Of a stretch of 64,000 bases of DNA, positions 16,691-24,841 are shown piece by piece (the first letter of the stretch is position 1; every line of letters begins with the position of its first letter). Under the pieces are notes generated by a model. It saw nothing but the letters and a program-made list of their open reading frames with translations, was not told the origin of the DNA and did no database searches. This DNA comes from Candidatus Roseilinea sp. GTDB lineage: Bacteria > Chloroflexota > Anaerolineae > J036 > Brachytrichaceae. Both the position numbers and the translations under genes were made by a program. Location of the stretch: positions 2,294,001-2,358,000 of the forward strand of contig AP024676.1 in NCBI GenBank assembly GCA_025998955.1. Reading direction: 5' to 3'.

Positions 16691-18667
16691 ATGCTGACCC
16701 CGGGAACGATTCTCAACGATCGTTACGAAATCCTCCGCTGGATGGCCGACGGGGGACAATCAACGATCTACCTGGCTGCCGACAAGCGCACGTTCAACCG
16801 GCAAGTCGTGGTCAAGGTGTTCAAGCTCGGCATCGGCATGTCCTCCGACGCCGAAACCGCTCGGCGCCAGTTCGAGACGACGGCCCGCATGCTGTCGCAG
16901 CTCAGCCATCCCGGCATCGTTCAAGTCATAGACTATTTCGTCACCGAGGACGACAAGCCTATCCTCGTCACCGAGTATATCCAGGGCGAAACGCTGGCCG
17001 AGCGCATGGTGGGCCAGTGGTATGGCTTGCCGGAAGAGCAGGTGCTGGATTTGGCCGACCAGCTGTGCGACGTGCTCACCTACCTGCACACGCAGTCGCC
17101 GCCGGTGATCTACCGTGACCTCACGCCCAGCAACATCATCTTCACCGCTGGCGACCGGATCAAGCTGATTGACTTCGGCATCGCCCGCACGTTCAAACAA
17201 GGCAAAACGTCGGACACCGAACCGTTCGGCACGGCGGGCTACGCGCCGCCGGAGCAACACGGCAAAGGCCAGACCGGCCCCTACAGCGACATCTATTCGC
17301 TGGGCGCTACCCTACTGCACGCCTTGACCGGCTACGACCCGAGCCTGACGCCGTTCGTTTTGCCGCGTGCCGACCGCGTGCACGGTGACTTGAAAGCCGT
17401 CAGCCCCGCCGTCGCCGACGCCATCGCCAAGGCGACTCAGGTCGAGATCGGCAAACGCTTTCAGACGGTCGAGGAATTTCGCAAGGCGTTGCACCGCAAA
17501 GGGCTCGCCTCGCTCAGCAAGCGGGCGCGGATCGGCCTGGGCTTTACTGCTGTTATGATCAGCATGCTGCTGTGCACCGGCATTGGGTTGATGTTGAGCA
17601 GCGCGTTCGGCATCACGCTGCCCGACGCGCTGCCCGGCGCGTCGGCGCTGGCCAGCAGCGCAATCACAGATTCACCCACCCCCGCTGTATCTCCCATGCC
17701 CACCCGCACACTCGCGCCGACCGACACGCCCGAACCAACGGCAACGCCGGCACCGACCGACACCGCCACGCCCAGGCCGACCCGCACACCGACGCCGCGT
17801 CCCACGAATACGCCTGAAGTCACACCTACACTTATCGAAGCGCCGGCCATCGTCCCGCCCACAGCCGGCGAGGCAACCGTGACACCAACGACACTCCCGA
17901 TACCAACGACACCGCCAACGCTCACACCACCGCCAACACGCACGCCGACGCCCACACCTTCACCCACAGCGACGCCCACGCCAACGGCGACGCCGACACA
18001 AACGCCCAGGCCGACACCCACACGCACGCCGACCGTGACGCCGACGCCCAGCCCGACGCCTACGCCGTCGCCGACGGTCGTCATCGTGCTCGCACCGAGC
18101 AAAGGCACGGGCAACCTGCCGCAGCCGCGCATTGACGGCGTCGCCATCCCGGGCACCATCCGGCCCGGCCAGGCGTTCGACGTGATCGTCTGGGGCAGCA
18201 ACGCCGGCGGCACGGCGGCCGATGCCGGTTCGATCACGATCTCCTTCCAGGAAGCCGAGGCCATCGAACTGCTCAACGTGGACAACAACATCGTCAACGT
18301 CGAGCCGGACAACTGCATCTTCAGCACCGACTCCTACGCCCGCGTGATCACTCCTAAGAACCGCTGCAACCAGATGGTGTCCTACATCACTTGTGGGCCG
18401 TCGCAGACGCCCATCACCTACCCCGTCGCCGAGTCATACTTCCTAAACTGGGAGCCGGGCAAGCAGCACTACATCCACGCCCGCGTCACTCCCAGGGGCG
18501 ACACCAACACCGTGGTCGTGGACATCCGCGTGGCGATGACCAGCGCACGCGCCAAAGACCGGCCGTGCAACGCGCTCGTCGCACCGAACGAAGCGGAGAC
18601 CAGCCACCGAGACCAGCAGGCCTTCCCTGTGCGCCGTTACTACGTCATCGTCACCAGCACACCGTAG
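16691..18667 (+). CDS. Second transmembrane Ser/Thr protein kinase with external beta domain
   Basis: 658 residues. Kinase domain about 12-270 with GGQSTIYLA, Lys 42, YRDLTPSNI (Asp 143), DFG at 161-163 and the activation segment DTEPFGTAGYAPPEQHG; predicted active. Transmembrane helix about 281-303. The external part has a Thr-Pro-rich stalk (about 325-460), then a globular domain (about 475-655; PRIDGVAIPGTIRPGQAFDV, GSITISFQEAEAIELL) with several Cys, which could be the sensor. Compared with the preceding kinase it has this extra C-terminal domain, so the two probably sense different signals while sharing downstream partners. A gacaat box lies 12 bases before the ATG. Confidence 0.9.
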   Translation: MLTPGTILNDRYEILRWMADGGQSTIYLAADKRTFNRQVVVKVFKLGIGMSSDAETARRQFETTARMLSQLSHPGIVQVIDYFVTEDDKPILVTEYIQGETLAERMVGQWYGLPEEQVLDLADQLCDVLTYLHTQSPPVIYRDLTPSNIIFTAGDRIKLIDFGIARTFKQGKTSDTEPFGTAGYAPPEQHGKGQTGPYSDIYSLGATLLHALTGYDPSLTPFVLPRADRVHGDLKAVSPAVADAIAKATQVEIGKRFQTVEEFRKALHRKGLASLSKRARIGLGFTAVMISMLLCTGIGLMLSSAFGITLPDALPGASALASSAITDSPTPAVSPMPTRTLAPTDTPEPTATPAPTDTATPRPTRTPTPRPTNTPEVTPTLIEAPAIVPPTAGEATVTPTTLPIPTTPPTLTPPPTRTPTPTPSPTATPTPTATPTQTPRPTPTRTPTVTPTPSPTPTPSPTVVIVLAPSKGTGNLPQPRIDGVAIPGTIRPGQAFDVIVWGSNAGGTAADAGSITISFQEAEAIELLNVDNNIVNVEPDNCIFSTDSYARVITPKNRCNQMVSYITCGPSQTPITYPVAESYFLNWEPGKQHYIHARVTPRGDTNTVVVDIRVAMTSARAKDRPCNALVAPNEAETSHRDQQAFPVRRYYVIVTSTP

Positions 18668-18672
18668 CAGTT

Positions 18673-18678
18673 TAAAAT
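18673..18678 (+). promoter_or_regulatory. -10 box for the zinc-ribbon membrane protein
   Basis: taaaat ends 7 bases before the GTG at 18686, the spacing expected for a leaderless transcript. No clear -35. Confidence 0.4.
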
Positions 18679-18685
18679 CAGGGCT

Positions 18686-19837
18686 GTGGGAGTGATTCGT
18701 TTTATCAACAATCTGATCTGCGCGCTAGGGTGCCTCACCGTCGCATTGGCGCTGGCGGTCTTGATATGGCTGCCGACGCGCACGTTCGCCCGGCTGCAGA
18801 TCAACCTGACGGCCGACGGCCAGCCGATCTTCATGAACGTGACGGGCTACGAGGCACTGATGATGGCAAACGGCCTTGCGACGCTTCCGGCGAAGACTGC
18901 CGCGCTCATCGGCGAGCTTCAGAAGCAGGAAGGCGGTGATCGCCTGATCAGCCAATACGACGTGGGCGAGCGACAGCAGGGCTACATCCGCGACCTGGCT
19001 GCCCAGACTGAATCGCTCCCCGGCCTGGTCATGCCGTTCCAGGCGGCGTTTTTCGTGCTTCCGGCGTTGGCGTTCCTGATGGCGATTATCGTGGCGTTCA
19101 GCCGGGGATACTTCGGCGAGCAGTTGCTCAAAGGCATCGTGTTGATCACGCTCACGTTGTTGGCTTCCGTTGCCACGGCCGGCTCGATGCTCTATCTGAG
19201 CGAACGGTTGGACGCAGTGATCAACGCTTCGCTGGCGCAGAACGCTGCCGGCTTTCCCGGGCTTGGCGTCTCGGTGAACGACAAATTGCCGGAGCTACGC
19301 GTCGGGGTGATCAATTTGATTGACACGCGCACGCCGGTGATCGCCAGCATCGTCGGTTTGGTCGGCGCGGTGGTGGCGATGCTTGGCGCGACGCTCGCGG
19401 CGCGCAAGCCCGGCCTGAACCCGCGCCAGATCGCCCAGGCGGCCATGCTCCAGGCGCAAGTGGCCGCGAACGGCATGCCCATCACGCCGAATCCTTACTT
19501 GGCGCCGGCCGCTGCCGGGCCGGTTCAACCCACGCAACGGTTGAATCCGGAGCCGCCACCGATATCCGCGCCTCCACCAGCCCCAGCAGCGCCCCCGCCT
19601 GCGCCTCCACCCCCCGCTCCGGTTGCGCCTGCGCCGGCGAAGCCCTCGCCTGTCGTTGCCGCGCCGCCACCCGCTCCGCCGCAAGCGCCATCGCCGAAGG
19701 TTCCGCCCTCGCCTGCGCCGGTGCCACCGTCGTCGCCCTCACCCACCCTGCGGCGCGTCTGCCCAACATGTGGCGCGGCCATCCTGGGGACGGAGAAGTT
19801 CTGCCGCAGCTGCGGCTCACGCCTGCCACCGGCATAA
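18686..19837 (+). CDS. Four-helix membrane protein with Pro-rich linker and C-terminal zinc ribbon
   Basis: 383 residues from GTG. Predicted membrane helices: 5-28 (LICALGCLTVALALAVLIWL), about 113-138, about 147-170 and about 215-237. A cytoplasmic Pro/Ala-rich linker (about 285-350) leads to a zinc ribbon (VCPTCGAAI with CRSCGSRL) at the extreme end. The ribbon resembles those of the zinc-ribbon-FHA protein in the same run, suggesting a shared partner. Last gene of the signalling run, followed immediately by a strong hairpin. No family recognised. Confidence 0.7.
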   Translation: MGVIRFINNLICALGCLTVALALAVLIWLPTRTFARLQINLTADGQPIFMNVTGYEALMMANGLATLPAKTAALIGELQKQEGGDRLISQYDVGERQQGYIRDLAAQTESLPGLVMPFQAAFFVLPALAFLMAIIVAFSRGYFGEQLLKGIVLITLTLLASVATAGSMLYLSERLDAVINASLAQNAAGFPGLGVSVNDKLPELRVGVINLIDTRTPVIASIVGLVGAVVAMLGATLAARKPGLNPRQIAQAAMLQAQVAANGMPITPNPYLAPAAAGPVQPTQRLNPEPPPISAPPPAPAAPPPAPPPPAPVAPAPAKPSPVVAAPPPAPPQAPSPKVPPSPAPVPPSSPSPTLRRVCPTCGAAILGTEKFCRSCGSRLPPA

Positions 19838-19838
19838 A

Positions 19839-19865
19839 AAGAGACGGGTTGCGATCCCGTCTCTT
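19839..19865. terminator. Terminator of the signalling run
   Basis: A perfect 10-base stem, aagagacggg (19839-19848) with cccgtctctt (19856-19865), around a 7-base loop, beginning right at the stop codon. It lies between convergent genes and could serve both. Confidence 0.75.
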
Positions 19866-19909
19866 ACCACCGTTCGTGCGTAGCGGCGCCTTGCGTGGCC
19901 AGCCGCCGG

Positions 19910-20413
19910 TCACGCCATCACTGCTTGCACGGCCACCGGCCTAACTTCGGCCGGGGCGCTCACTGCCGGCTCCGGCACACGCGCCGGCTCGGTAGCGGCC
20001 TTCGGCGCGGCATCGCGCACCGGGCGCGCCGGACGGAACTTATAGCCGTATACCAGCATGCCGCGTTCGCCGTCCTCGCGCAGCACGCGCGTCACCATCT
20101 CGACCGGCATGCCGATGTAGACCTCGTCTTCCTCCACGTCGGTGAGCTGCGCGGTCACGAGCGGCCCTTCGGCCAGTCGCACCAGCGCCACGGTGTATGG
20201 GGCGAACTTCTCGAAGCCCTCCGGGGGGACGTGGATGGTGCTATAGGAATATATTTCGCCCCGCCCGCTGAAAGTGAACGGGGTCCGCGCCTCTTGCTCG
20301 CACACGGGGCATACATCGCGCGGTGGGAAGATGCGCTTACCACAATTGGGGCACACCTCTCCAACCAGCCGATAGCGCTGTCCCGTCGTCCTCCAGAATC
20401 GTGCTACTTCCAT
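19910..20413 (-). CDS. DUF35 OB-fold/zinc-ribbon protein of the thiolase-HMGS complex
   Basis: 167 residues. An N-terminal helix (WRTTGQRYRLVGEVC) and zinc ribbon CPNCGKRIFPPRDVCPVC (about 19-36) precede an OB-fold (FTFSGRGEIYSYSTIHVPP, VTAQLTDVEEDEVYIG). In archaea, proteins of this family bridge acetoacetyl-CoA thiolase and HMG-CoA synthase and channel the intermediate. Here the order HMGS, thiolase, DUF35 on one strand matches that arrangement. The C-terminal about 45 residues are Ala/Pro-rich, not family-typical, and probably disordered. The 5' end abuts a heptad-repeat element. Confidence 0.85.
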   Translation of the reverse strand: MEVARFWRTTGQRYRLVGEVCPNCGKRIFPPRDVCPVCEQEARTPFTFSGRGEIYSYSTIHVPPEGFEKFAPYTVALVRLAEGPLVTAQLTDVEEDEVYIGMPVEMVTRVLREDGERGMLVYGYKFRPARPVRDAAPKAATEPARVPEPAVSAPAEVRPVAVQAVMA

Positions 20414-20491
20414 TTCTCATTTCTCCCAATCTTTCATCTTCGATCCTTCATTCCACTCCACGCGAGATCCAATGAAAGATGACCGATGAAG
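20411..20491. repeat. Heptad-repeat element between thiolase and DUF35 genes
   Basis: Left arm of 7-base units (catttct, catttct, cccaatc, tttcatc, ttcgatc, cttcatt) and right arm of the complementary type (aatgaaa, gatgacc, gatgaag). The arms can pair. Confidence 0.7.
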
Positions 20492-20495
20492 GATG

Positions 20496-21650
20496 CTAGA
20501 TCCGCTCAAGAATTGTGGTCACGACCGTCGCGCCGCTGCCGCCGATGTTCTGCGCCATGCCCAGCCGCGCATTCTTCACCTGATTGGCGCCGGCTTCCTC
20601 GCGGAGCTGCTCGGCCACCTCGACGATCTGATACATGCCGGTCGCACCGACAGGATGGCCGCGCGCCTTCAGCCCGCCCATAGTGGTGATTGGGATGCGA
20701 CCGTGCAGGCCGATCTCGCCCTCCATCGCCAGCCGAACGCCCTGGCCACGCGGCGCGAAGCCGGCTGCTTCGAGCGACAACGCGCTCATGATGGTGAAGG
20801 CATCGTGCACCTCGAACAAGTCAATGTCGGCCGGACCGACGTTTGCCATAGCGTAAGCCTTCTGCGCGCTGATCGCCCCACCCTCCAGATACAGCGGGTC
20901 GCGCCGGTCATGCACGGCCAGCGTATCGGTGGCGATGGCCGTCGCCCGCACGCGCACCGGCTTGCCGGTGAACTCCTTGGCGATCGCCGTGGGCGCCAGG
21001 ATCACGCACGCTGCACCGTCGGCGATCGGCGACGAGTCGAGCAGGTTGATCGGGTCGGCAATCGGCTTGGCCGCCGCGAACTGCTCGCGCGTGATCGGCG
21101 CGTGGAACATGGCGTAGGGATTGTTCATCGCGTTGGCGTGCGCGGTGATGGCAAAGTTGGCGAAGTCCTCCTTCTTGTAGCCATACTCGTGCATATAGCG
21201 CCGCATCAGCAGCGCGTTGATGCTGACGAAGCTCAGCCCCTGCAACGCCTCGTATTCGGCGTCCGCCGCGGTCGCCAGCGCGCTGGTCACCGTGCCGCTC
21301 TGCTGATCGGTCATCTTCTCCACGCCGATGCAGGCCACGACGTCGTGCAAGCCGCCGGCCACGGCCATGTAACCCACGCGCAGCGCCGCCGCGCCACTGC
21401 CGCACGCGGCTTCGACTTTGATCGCTTCAATGCCGCGCAGGCCGGCGAAGTCGGCGATCAATGCGCCAAGATGCTCCTGACCGGTCAGCTCGCCCGAGAG
21501 CATGTTGCCCACGTAGAGCGCGTCAATCCGCTCAATGCCGGCATCTTTCATCGCCGCGCGAAGCGCTTGGAAACCCAGCTCGCGCAGGCTCTTGTCCCAG
21601 TGCTCGCCCACCGGCGTCTGTCCGATTCCAATGATTGAAACGTCTCGCAT
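20496..21650 (-). CDS. Acetoacetyl-CoA thiolase, archaeal/SCP-x type
   Basis: 384 residues with the ATG at 21650 (MRDVSIIGIGQTPVGEHW); the frame runs further upstream, but that part is repeat sequence. The nucleophilic Cys is at 83 in VEAACGSGAAA; the active-site His segments are EVHDAFTIM and KARGHPVGATG. It has HDAF instead of NEAF and ends NIGGSGATVV without the second Cys, as in the archaeal/SCP-x-like thiolases paired with DUF35 and HMG-CoA synthase. Condenses two acetyl-CoA to acetoacetyl-CoA for the mevalonate pathway. Same strand and tight spacing with HMGS upstream and DUF35 downstream. Confidence 0.88.
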   Translation of the reverse strand: MRDVSIIGIGQTPVGEHWDKSLRELGFQALRAAMKDAGIERIDALYVGNMLSGELTGQEHLGALIADFAGLRGIEAIKVEAACGSGAAALRVGYMAVAGGLHDVVACIGVEKMTDQQSGTVTSALATAADAEYEALQGLSFVSINALLMRRYMHEYGYKKEDFANFAITAHANAMNNPYAMFHAPITREQFAAAKPIADPINLLDSSPIADGAACVILAPTAIAKEFTGKPVRVRATAIATDTLAVHDRRDPLYLEGGAISAQKAYAMANVGPADIDLFEVHDAFTIMSALSLEAAGFAPRGQGVRLAMEGEIGLHGRIPITTMGGLKARGHPVGATGMYQIVEVAEQLREEAGANQVKNARLGMAQNIGGSGATVVTTILERI

Positions 21651-21651
21651 G

Positions 21652-21716
21652 ATGACTTCCGACTTCCTACTCCCACTTCTCACTCCCGACTTGCTAAGGA
21701 GTCGGGAGCGGGAAGC
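21652..21716. repeat. Heptad-repeat element between HMGS and thiolase genes
   Basis: 7-base units (gacttcc, gacttcc, tactccc, acttctc, actcccg, acttgct) followed by the complementary arm (gagtcgg, gagcggg, aagcgag). Contains a perfect 9-base stem, ctcccgact (21683-21691) and agtcgggag (21700-21708). Confidence 0.75.
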
Positions 21717-21728
21717 GAGAGCCGTCAA

Positions 21729-22793
21729 TCAATTCAACTTGTAGTTCCCTTTCAGCCTCGAATACTGCGCGTAATCTATCGGCGTGCGACGCTGCACATA
21801 TTCCTGCGTCGTCCATATATCTTTCGCCGGCACGACTTTCTTCACGCGCAGGCAGAACGCATCGCTGCCCGCCCCGCTGCCGAACGATGCCAGCAAGATG
21901 CGCTCGCCCGGCTGCGCAATGTCCAGAATAGCCGTCAGCCCGATGACCGACGAGCCGGCATATGTGTTGCCGATTTCGTTGACCAGCAAGCCCGCGCGCA
22001 ACTGCTCGCGCGTGAAGCCCAATTCCTCGCCCACCTTGAGCGGGAACTTGACATTGGGCTGATGAAAGACCGCATAAGCGAAATCGCGCGCCGAAAGGTT
22101 CATCTCCTGCAATAGCGCCGTGACCGCCGCGGTGATGTGGTGGAAGTACGCCGGTTCTCCGGTGAAGCGCCCGGCGTGCTCTGGGAACTTCTCGTACTGC
22201 CGACGCCAGAAATCGGGCGTATCGGTCACATACGACACCGATCCCTCGATCTCGACCAGCGCGTGTTCGGCAGGGCCGATCACGAAAGCGGCCCCGCCTG
22301 CGCCGGCGGTGTATTCCAGCGCGTCACCCGGCCGGCCCTGCGCGGCATCCATGCCGATCGCCAATGCATAGGCGGCCATGCCACTGCCGACGAACCCCAC
22401 CGCTGCCTGAATCGCCTCCGTGCCGGCCTTGCAGGCGAATTGCCAATCGGCAGCCTGCGTGTAGGGCGTAGCGCCGATGGCCTCGGCAACGATGGTGCTC
22501 GTGGGCTTCACAGCATACGGGTGCGACTCACTGCCCACCCACACCGCGCCCAACCGGGCAGGGCTGAAGGCGGGATCGGCATAACTGGCGCGCGCGATGG
22601 CGTTGCGCGCTGCCTCGATGCTCATTGTGGCGACGTCTTCATCGAGACCGGGCACCGCCTTCTCGCGCACCGGCGGTATGACGTTCCCATCGGTCCATAA
22701 CTCAGAGACCGCCTGCCCCGCTAGACGGTAACGCGGCACATATGCACCATAACCTGTTATTCCAACCGGCCTCGCCGGCTTCATAAGTCTCAT
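21729..22793 (-). CDS. Hydroxymethylglutaryl-CoA synthase, archaeal type
   Basis: 354 residues (a second in-frame ATG is at 22784). The catalytic triad is visible: E89 in VGSESHPYAVKPTS, Cys 121 in QFACKAGTEAIQ, His 244 in AVFHQPNVKFP. GITGYGAYVPRYRL at the N-terminus is characteristic of the archaeal-type enzyme rather than the Gram-positive one. Condenses acetoacetyl-CoA with acetyl-CoA to HMG-CoA. Stands first in the HMGS-thiolase-DUF35 operon; mevalonate kinase is 3.3 kb away on the other strand. The 185 bases upstream (22794-22978) are AT-richer than the genes and probably hold the promoter, but no convincing -35/-10 pair was found. Confidence 0.92.
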   Translation of the reverse strand: MRLMKPARPVGITGYGAYVPRYRLAGQAVSELWTDGNVIPPVREKAVPGLDEDVATMSIEAARNAIARASYADPAFSPARLGAVWVGSESHPYAVKPTSTIVAEAIGATPYTQAADWQFACKAGTEAIQAAVGFVGSGMAAYALAIGMDAAQGRPGDALEYTAGAGGAAFVIGPAEHALVEIEGSVSYVTDTPDFWRRQYEKFPEHAGRFTGEPAYFHHITAAVTALLQEMNLSARDFAYAVFHQPNVKFPLKVGEELGFTREQLRAGLLVNEIGNTYAGSSVIGLTAILDIAQPGERILLASFGSGAGSDAFCLRVKKVVPAKDIWTTQEYVQRRTPIDYAQYSRLKGNYKLN

Positions 22794-22978
22794 AAAATCT
22801 ATTTCCCAAATTTATCCCAAACGCACTTGGGTTATCTTCATCCCAGGCGCGTGTGAATTGCATCTGTATCTCTAGACGGCATTCTAGGCTCGCTGCCCTG
22901 TCAAAAGCAGGCGAGGTTCGCAAGCTTATTCGGGGAGATAGATTTTGATAGTGAAATTTAGCACAAGCTGAATCAGGA

Positions 22979-23821
22979 TCAGCCGGTCAGGGGTTGGCAA
23001 ACGGGACAAAAGTGCGTGCCGCGCTGGGTCACGACGATTCGCATGATTTGGGCACCGCACGAGGGGCAGCATTGGCCGGTGCGGCCGTATACCTTGAAGT
23101 TCTCCTGGAAGTTGCCGTCGGGATATACCCAATCGAAGCTGGCACCGTTCGCCGCGATGCCATCCAGCAAAACTCGTTGGATCGCTTCGTAGAGCCGCAT
23201 TACGTCATCGCTCGACAGGGAGGTGACGGCGCGCCGAGGATGCAGACGCGCCAGGTGCAACGCCTCGTCGGCATAAATGTTGCCGATGCCGGCGACGAAG
23301 GTCTGGTCGAGTAGAAGCGGCTTCAGTGCGCCGCGCCGGGCGCGCAGCCGAGCGATAAATTCATCGGGCGTGATACGCAGAGCGTCGGGGCCTAACTTGC
23401 CGACGACCTGCGCCGGATCACCGACCAGCCAGACGCGCCCGAACTTGCGCGCATCGTCGAAGCGCAGCGCCAGGTCACCATCGAGCAACCAGACCAGGCG
23501 CGCATGGGGCGTGAATGCCTCGGAACGCGGGACGACCTCCAGCCTTCCGCTCATCTTGAGGTGGACGAGCAAGCTGAGTGCATCGGCCTGAGCATGCGGG
23601 CGATCAAGGCCGATCAGCACATACTTGCCGTAGCGCCCGACAGACCGCACGCGCGCACCGGCGATGCGGCGTGCAAAAGCGCGCGGCGTCGGGCTGGCCA
23701 CCTCGCGCGGCCAAAGCACTTTGACCGACCGGATGGTGCGGCCTACGAGCGGCGGCGCGCCGTTCGGCGCACCTTCGCGCAAGGTGCGCGCCACAGTCTC
23801 GACTTCTGGCAGTTCGGGCAT
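22979..23821 (-). CDS. mutM: Formamidopyrimidine-DNA glycosylase (Fpg/MutM)
   Basis: 280 residues. MPELPEVETVARTL gives the catalytic Pro 2 and Glu 3; LLVHLKMSGRL contains the conserved Lys; the helix-two-turn-helix region LLLDQTFVAGIGNIYADEALHLARLHPRR is complete; the C-terminal zinc finger CPSCG ... RGTHFCPVCQ is intact. Removes oxidised purines such as 8-oxoguanine and nicks the abasic site. Full family length. Stands alone, with the GNAT gene just upstream on the same strand (15 bases). Confidence 0.96.
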   Translation of the reverse strand: MPELPEVETVARTLREGAPNGAPPLVGRTIRSVKVLWPREVASPTPRAFARRIAGARVRSVGRYGKYVLIGLDRPHAQADALSLLVHLKMSGRLEVVPRSEAFTPHARLVWLLDGDLALRFDDARKFGRVWLVGDPAQVVGKLGPDALRITPDEFIARLRARRGALKPLLLDQTFVAGIGNIYADEALHLARLHPRRAVTSLSSDDVMRLYEAIQRVLLDGIAANGASFDWVYPDGNFQENFKVYGRTGQCCPSCGAQIMRIVVTQRGTHFCPVCQPLTG

Positions 23822-23836
23822 GGGGCGGACCTGCGG

Positions 23837-24817
23837 TCAGCCTTCGCGTTCGTCCAGCTCAAGCCGCATGTGAACGAGAGTGCGCATGGGTCGAAAGCCG
23901 GCCGCCTGCAGCGCCGCGTGCGGCGTCTCGTCAATGCACGCATGCGCGGCGTAGACCGGCTTGGTCACGTAATCCTCCAGCCGGCGCAGACCACTCTCGA
24001 TCAAGCAGATCGCATCCTCGACGGTCGCGCCGGCGCTGGGCAGCACTTCGAGATGATGATAGCTTCCTTCGAAGGTCGCGCGCGTGCGCACCGCGCCGAG
24101 CAACTCTCCGCGCCGGCCCGCGTCTATCACCCGCCATTGCTCGATGTTGCCGTTCAGCGCGTTCAGCAGCGACCAGCGCAGTCCCAGGCGATACATGTTC
24201 GCATCGAACGGCTCGGCGAAGGTGAACCGTTCGGGCACGTGGCGCTGCGCCAGCGCCCACACTGCAGCGCGATCCGACCAGCGGGCTTTGCGTGCGTGTC
24301 GCGATGGTTCGTCGTCCGGCAAGTGGAGTTCCGCAGGCCGCAGATAATGCGTCACTTCGCCCAGGCGCCGGAAGCCAAGCTTCTTGTAGAGGTGCAGCGC
24401 AGGCTTATTGTTGACGTCGGCCTGCAGCGCAATGTAGCGCCCGCCACGCGACGCGGCGTATTGGATGCACGCCTCCACGACGGCGCGGCCGATGCCTCGG
24501 TTGCGATAAGCCGGCTGGGTCGCGACGTTGCCGATGATCCAGGTATCCCGCCGCGTGTAATTCCGTTGCACCGAGGCGTTGGCGATGAGCTGCCCGTCCT
24601 CGACCCACACGAAGCCGGTCGAGCCGCCGAGCGCCAGCGCATCCAGCAAGCCGTAGTTGCGCAACGCATGAATCAGACGAATGCCATCGTCGTTCATCGC
24701 CTCGTCGCGGAAGGAAGCCTCGAGCAGATTGGCGACGGCGCGACCATCACGCCAAGGATCAATCTGCCGAATGTGTGGATCGGCCGGGCTGAAGACCGTG
24801 CGAACGTCGGCGACCAT
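23837..24817 (-). CDS. GNAT-family N-acetyltransferase
   Basis: 326 residues. A complete GNAT domain lies at about 5-160, with motif A at IGNVATQPAYRNRGIGRAVVEACI and motif B near NKPALHLYKKLGFRRLGEVTHYL. The remaining 165 residues (WSDRAAVWALAQRHVPERF, EGSYHHLEVLPSAGATVEDAI) may be a degenerate second GNAT fold. Acetyl acceptor unknown. A tacaat -10 box sits 9 bases before the ATG on the minus strand, so the message is probably leaderless. Likely co-transcribed with mutM. Confidence 0.85.
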   Translation of the reverse strand: MVADVRTVFSPADPHIRQIDPWRDGRAVANLLEASFRDEAMNDDGIRLIHALRNYGLLDALALGGSTGFVWVEDGQLIANASVQRNYTRRDTWIIGNVATQPAYRNRGIGRAVVEACIQYAASRGGRYIALQADVNNKPALHLYKKLGFRRLGEVTHYLRPAELHLPDDEPSRHARKARWSDRAAVWALAQRHVPERFTFAEPFDANMYRLGLRWSLLNALNGNIEQWRVIDAGRRGELLGAVRTRATFEGSYHHLEVLPSAGATVEDAICLIESGLRRLEDYVTKPVYAAHACIDETPHAALQAAGFRPMRTLVHMRLELDEREG

Positions 24818-24826
24818 GTAACCAAA

Positions 24827-24832
24827 ATTGTA
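24827..24832 (-). promoter_or_regulatory. -10 box (TACAAT) of the GNAT gene
   Basis: attgta on the plus strand, TACAAT on the minus strand, 9 bases before the start codon at 24817. Confidence 0.4.
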
Positions 24833-24841
24833 CCCGCGCCG

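Noticed and set aside
15833-16759. Gly/Val-rich minus-strand frame opposite the first kinase tail
   Set aside because: Mirror image of the Thr-Pro-rich repeats; low complexity follows from the sense strand.
22885-22910. TTGACA with TAGAAT as HMGS promoter on the minus strand
   Set aside because: The spacing is only 12 bases, too short for a normal -35/-10 pair.
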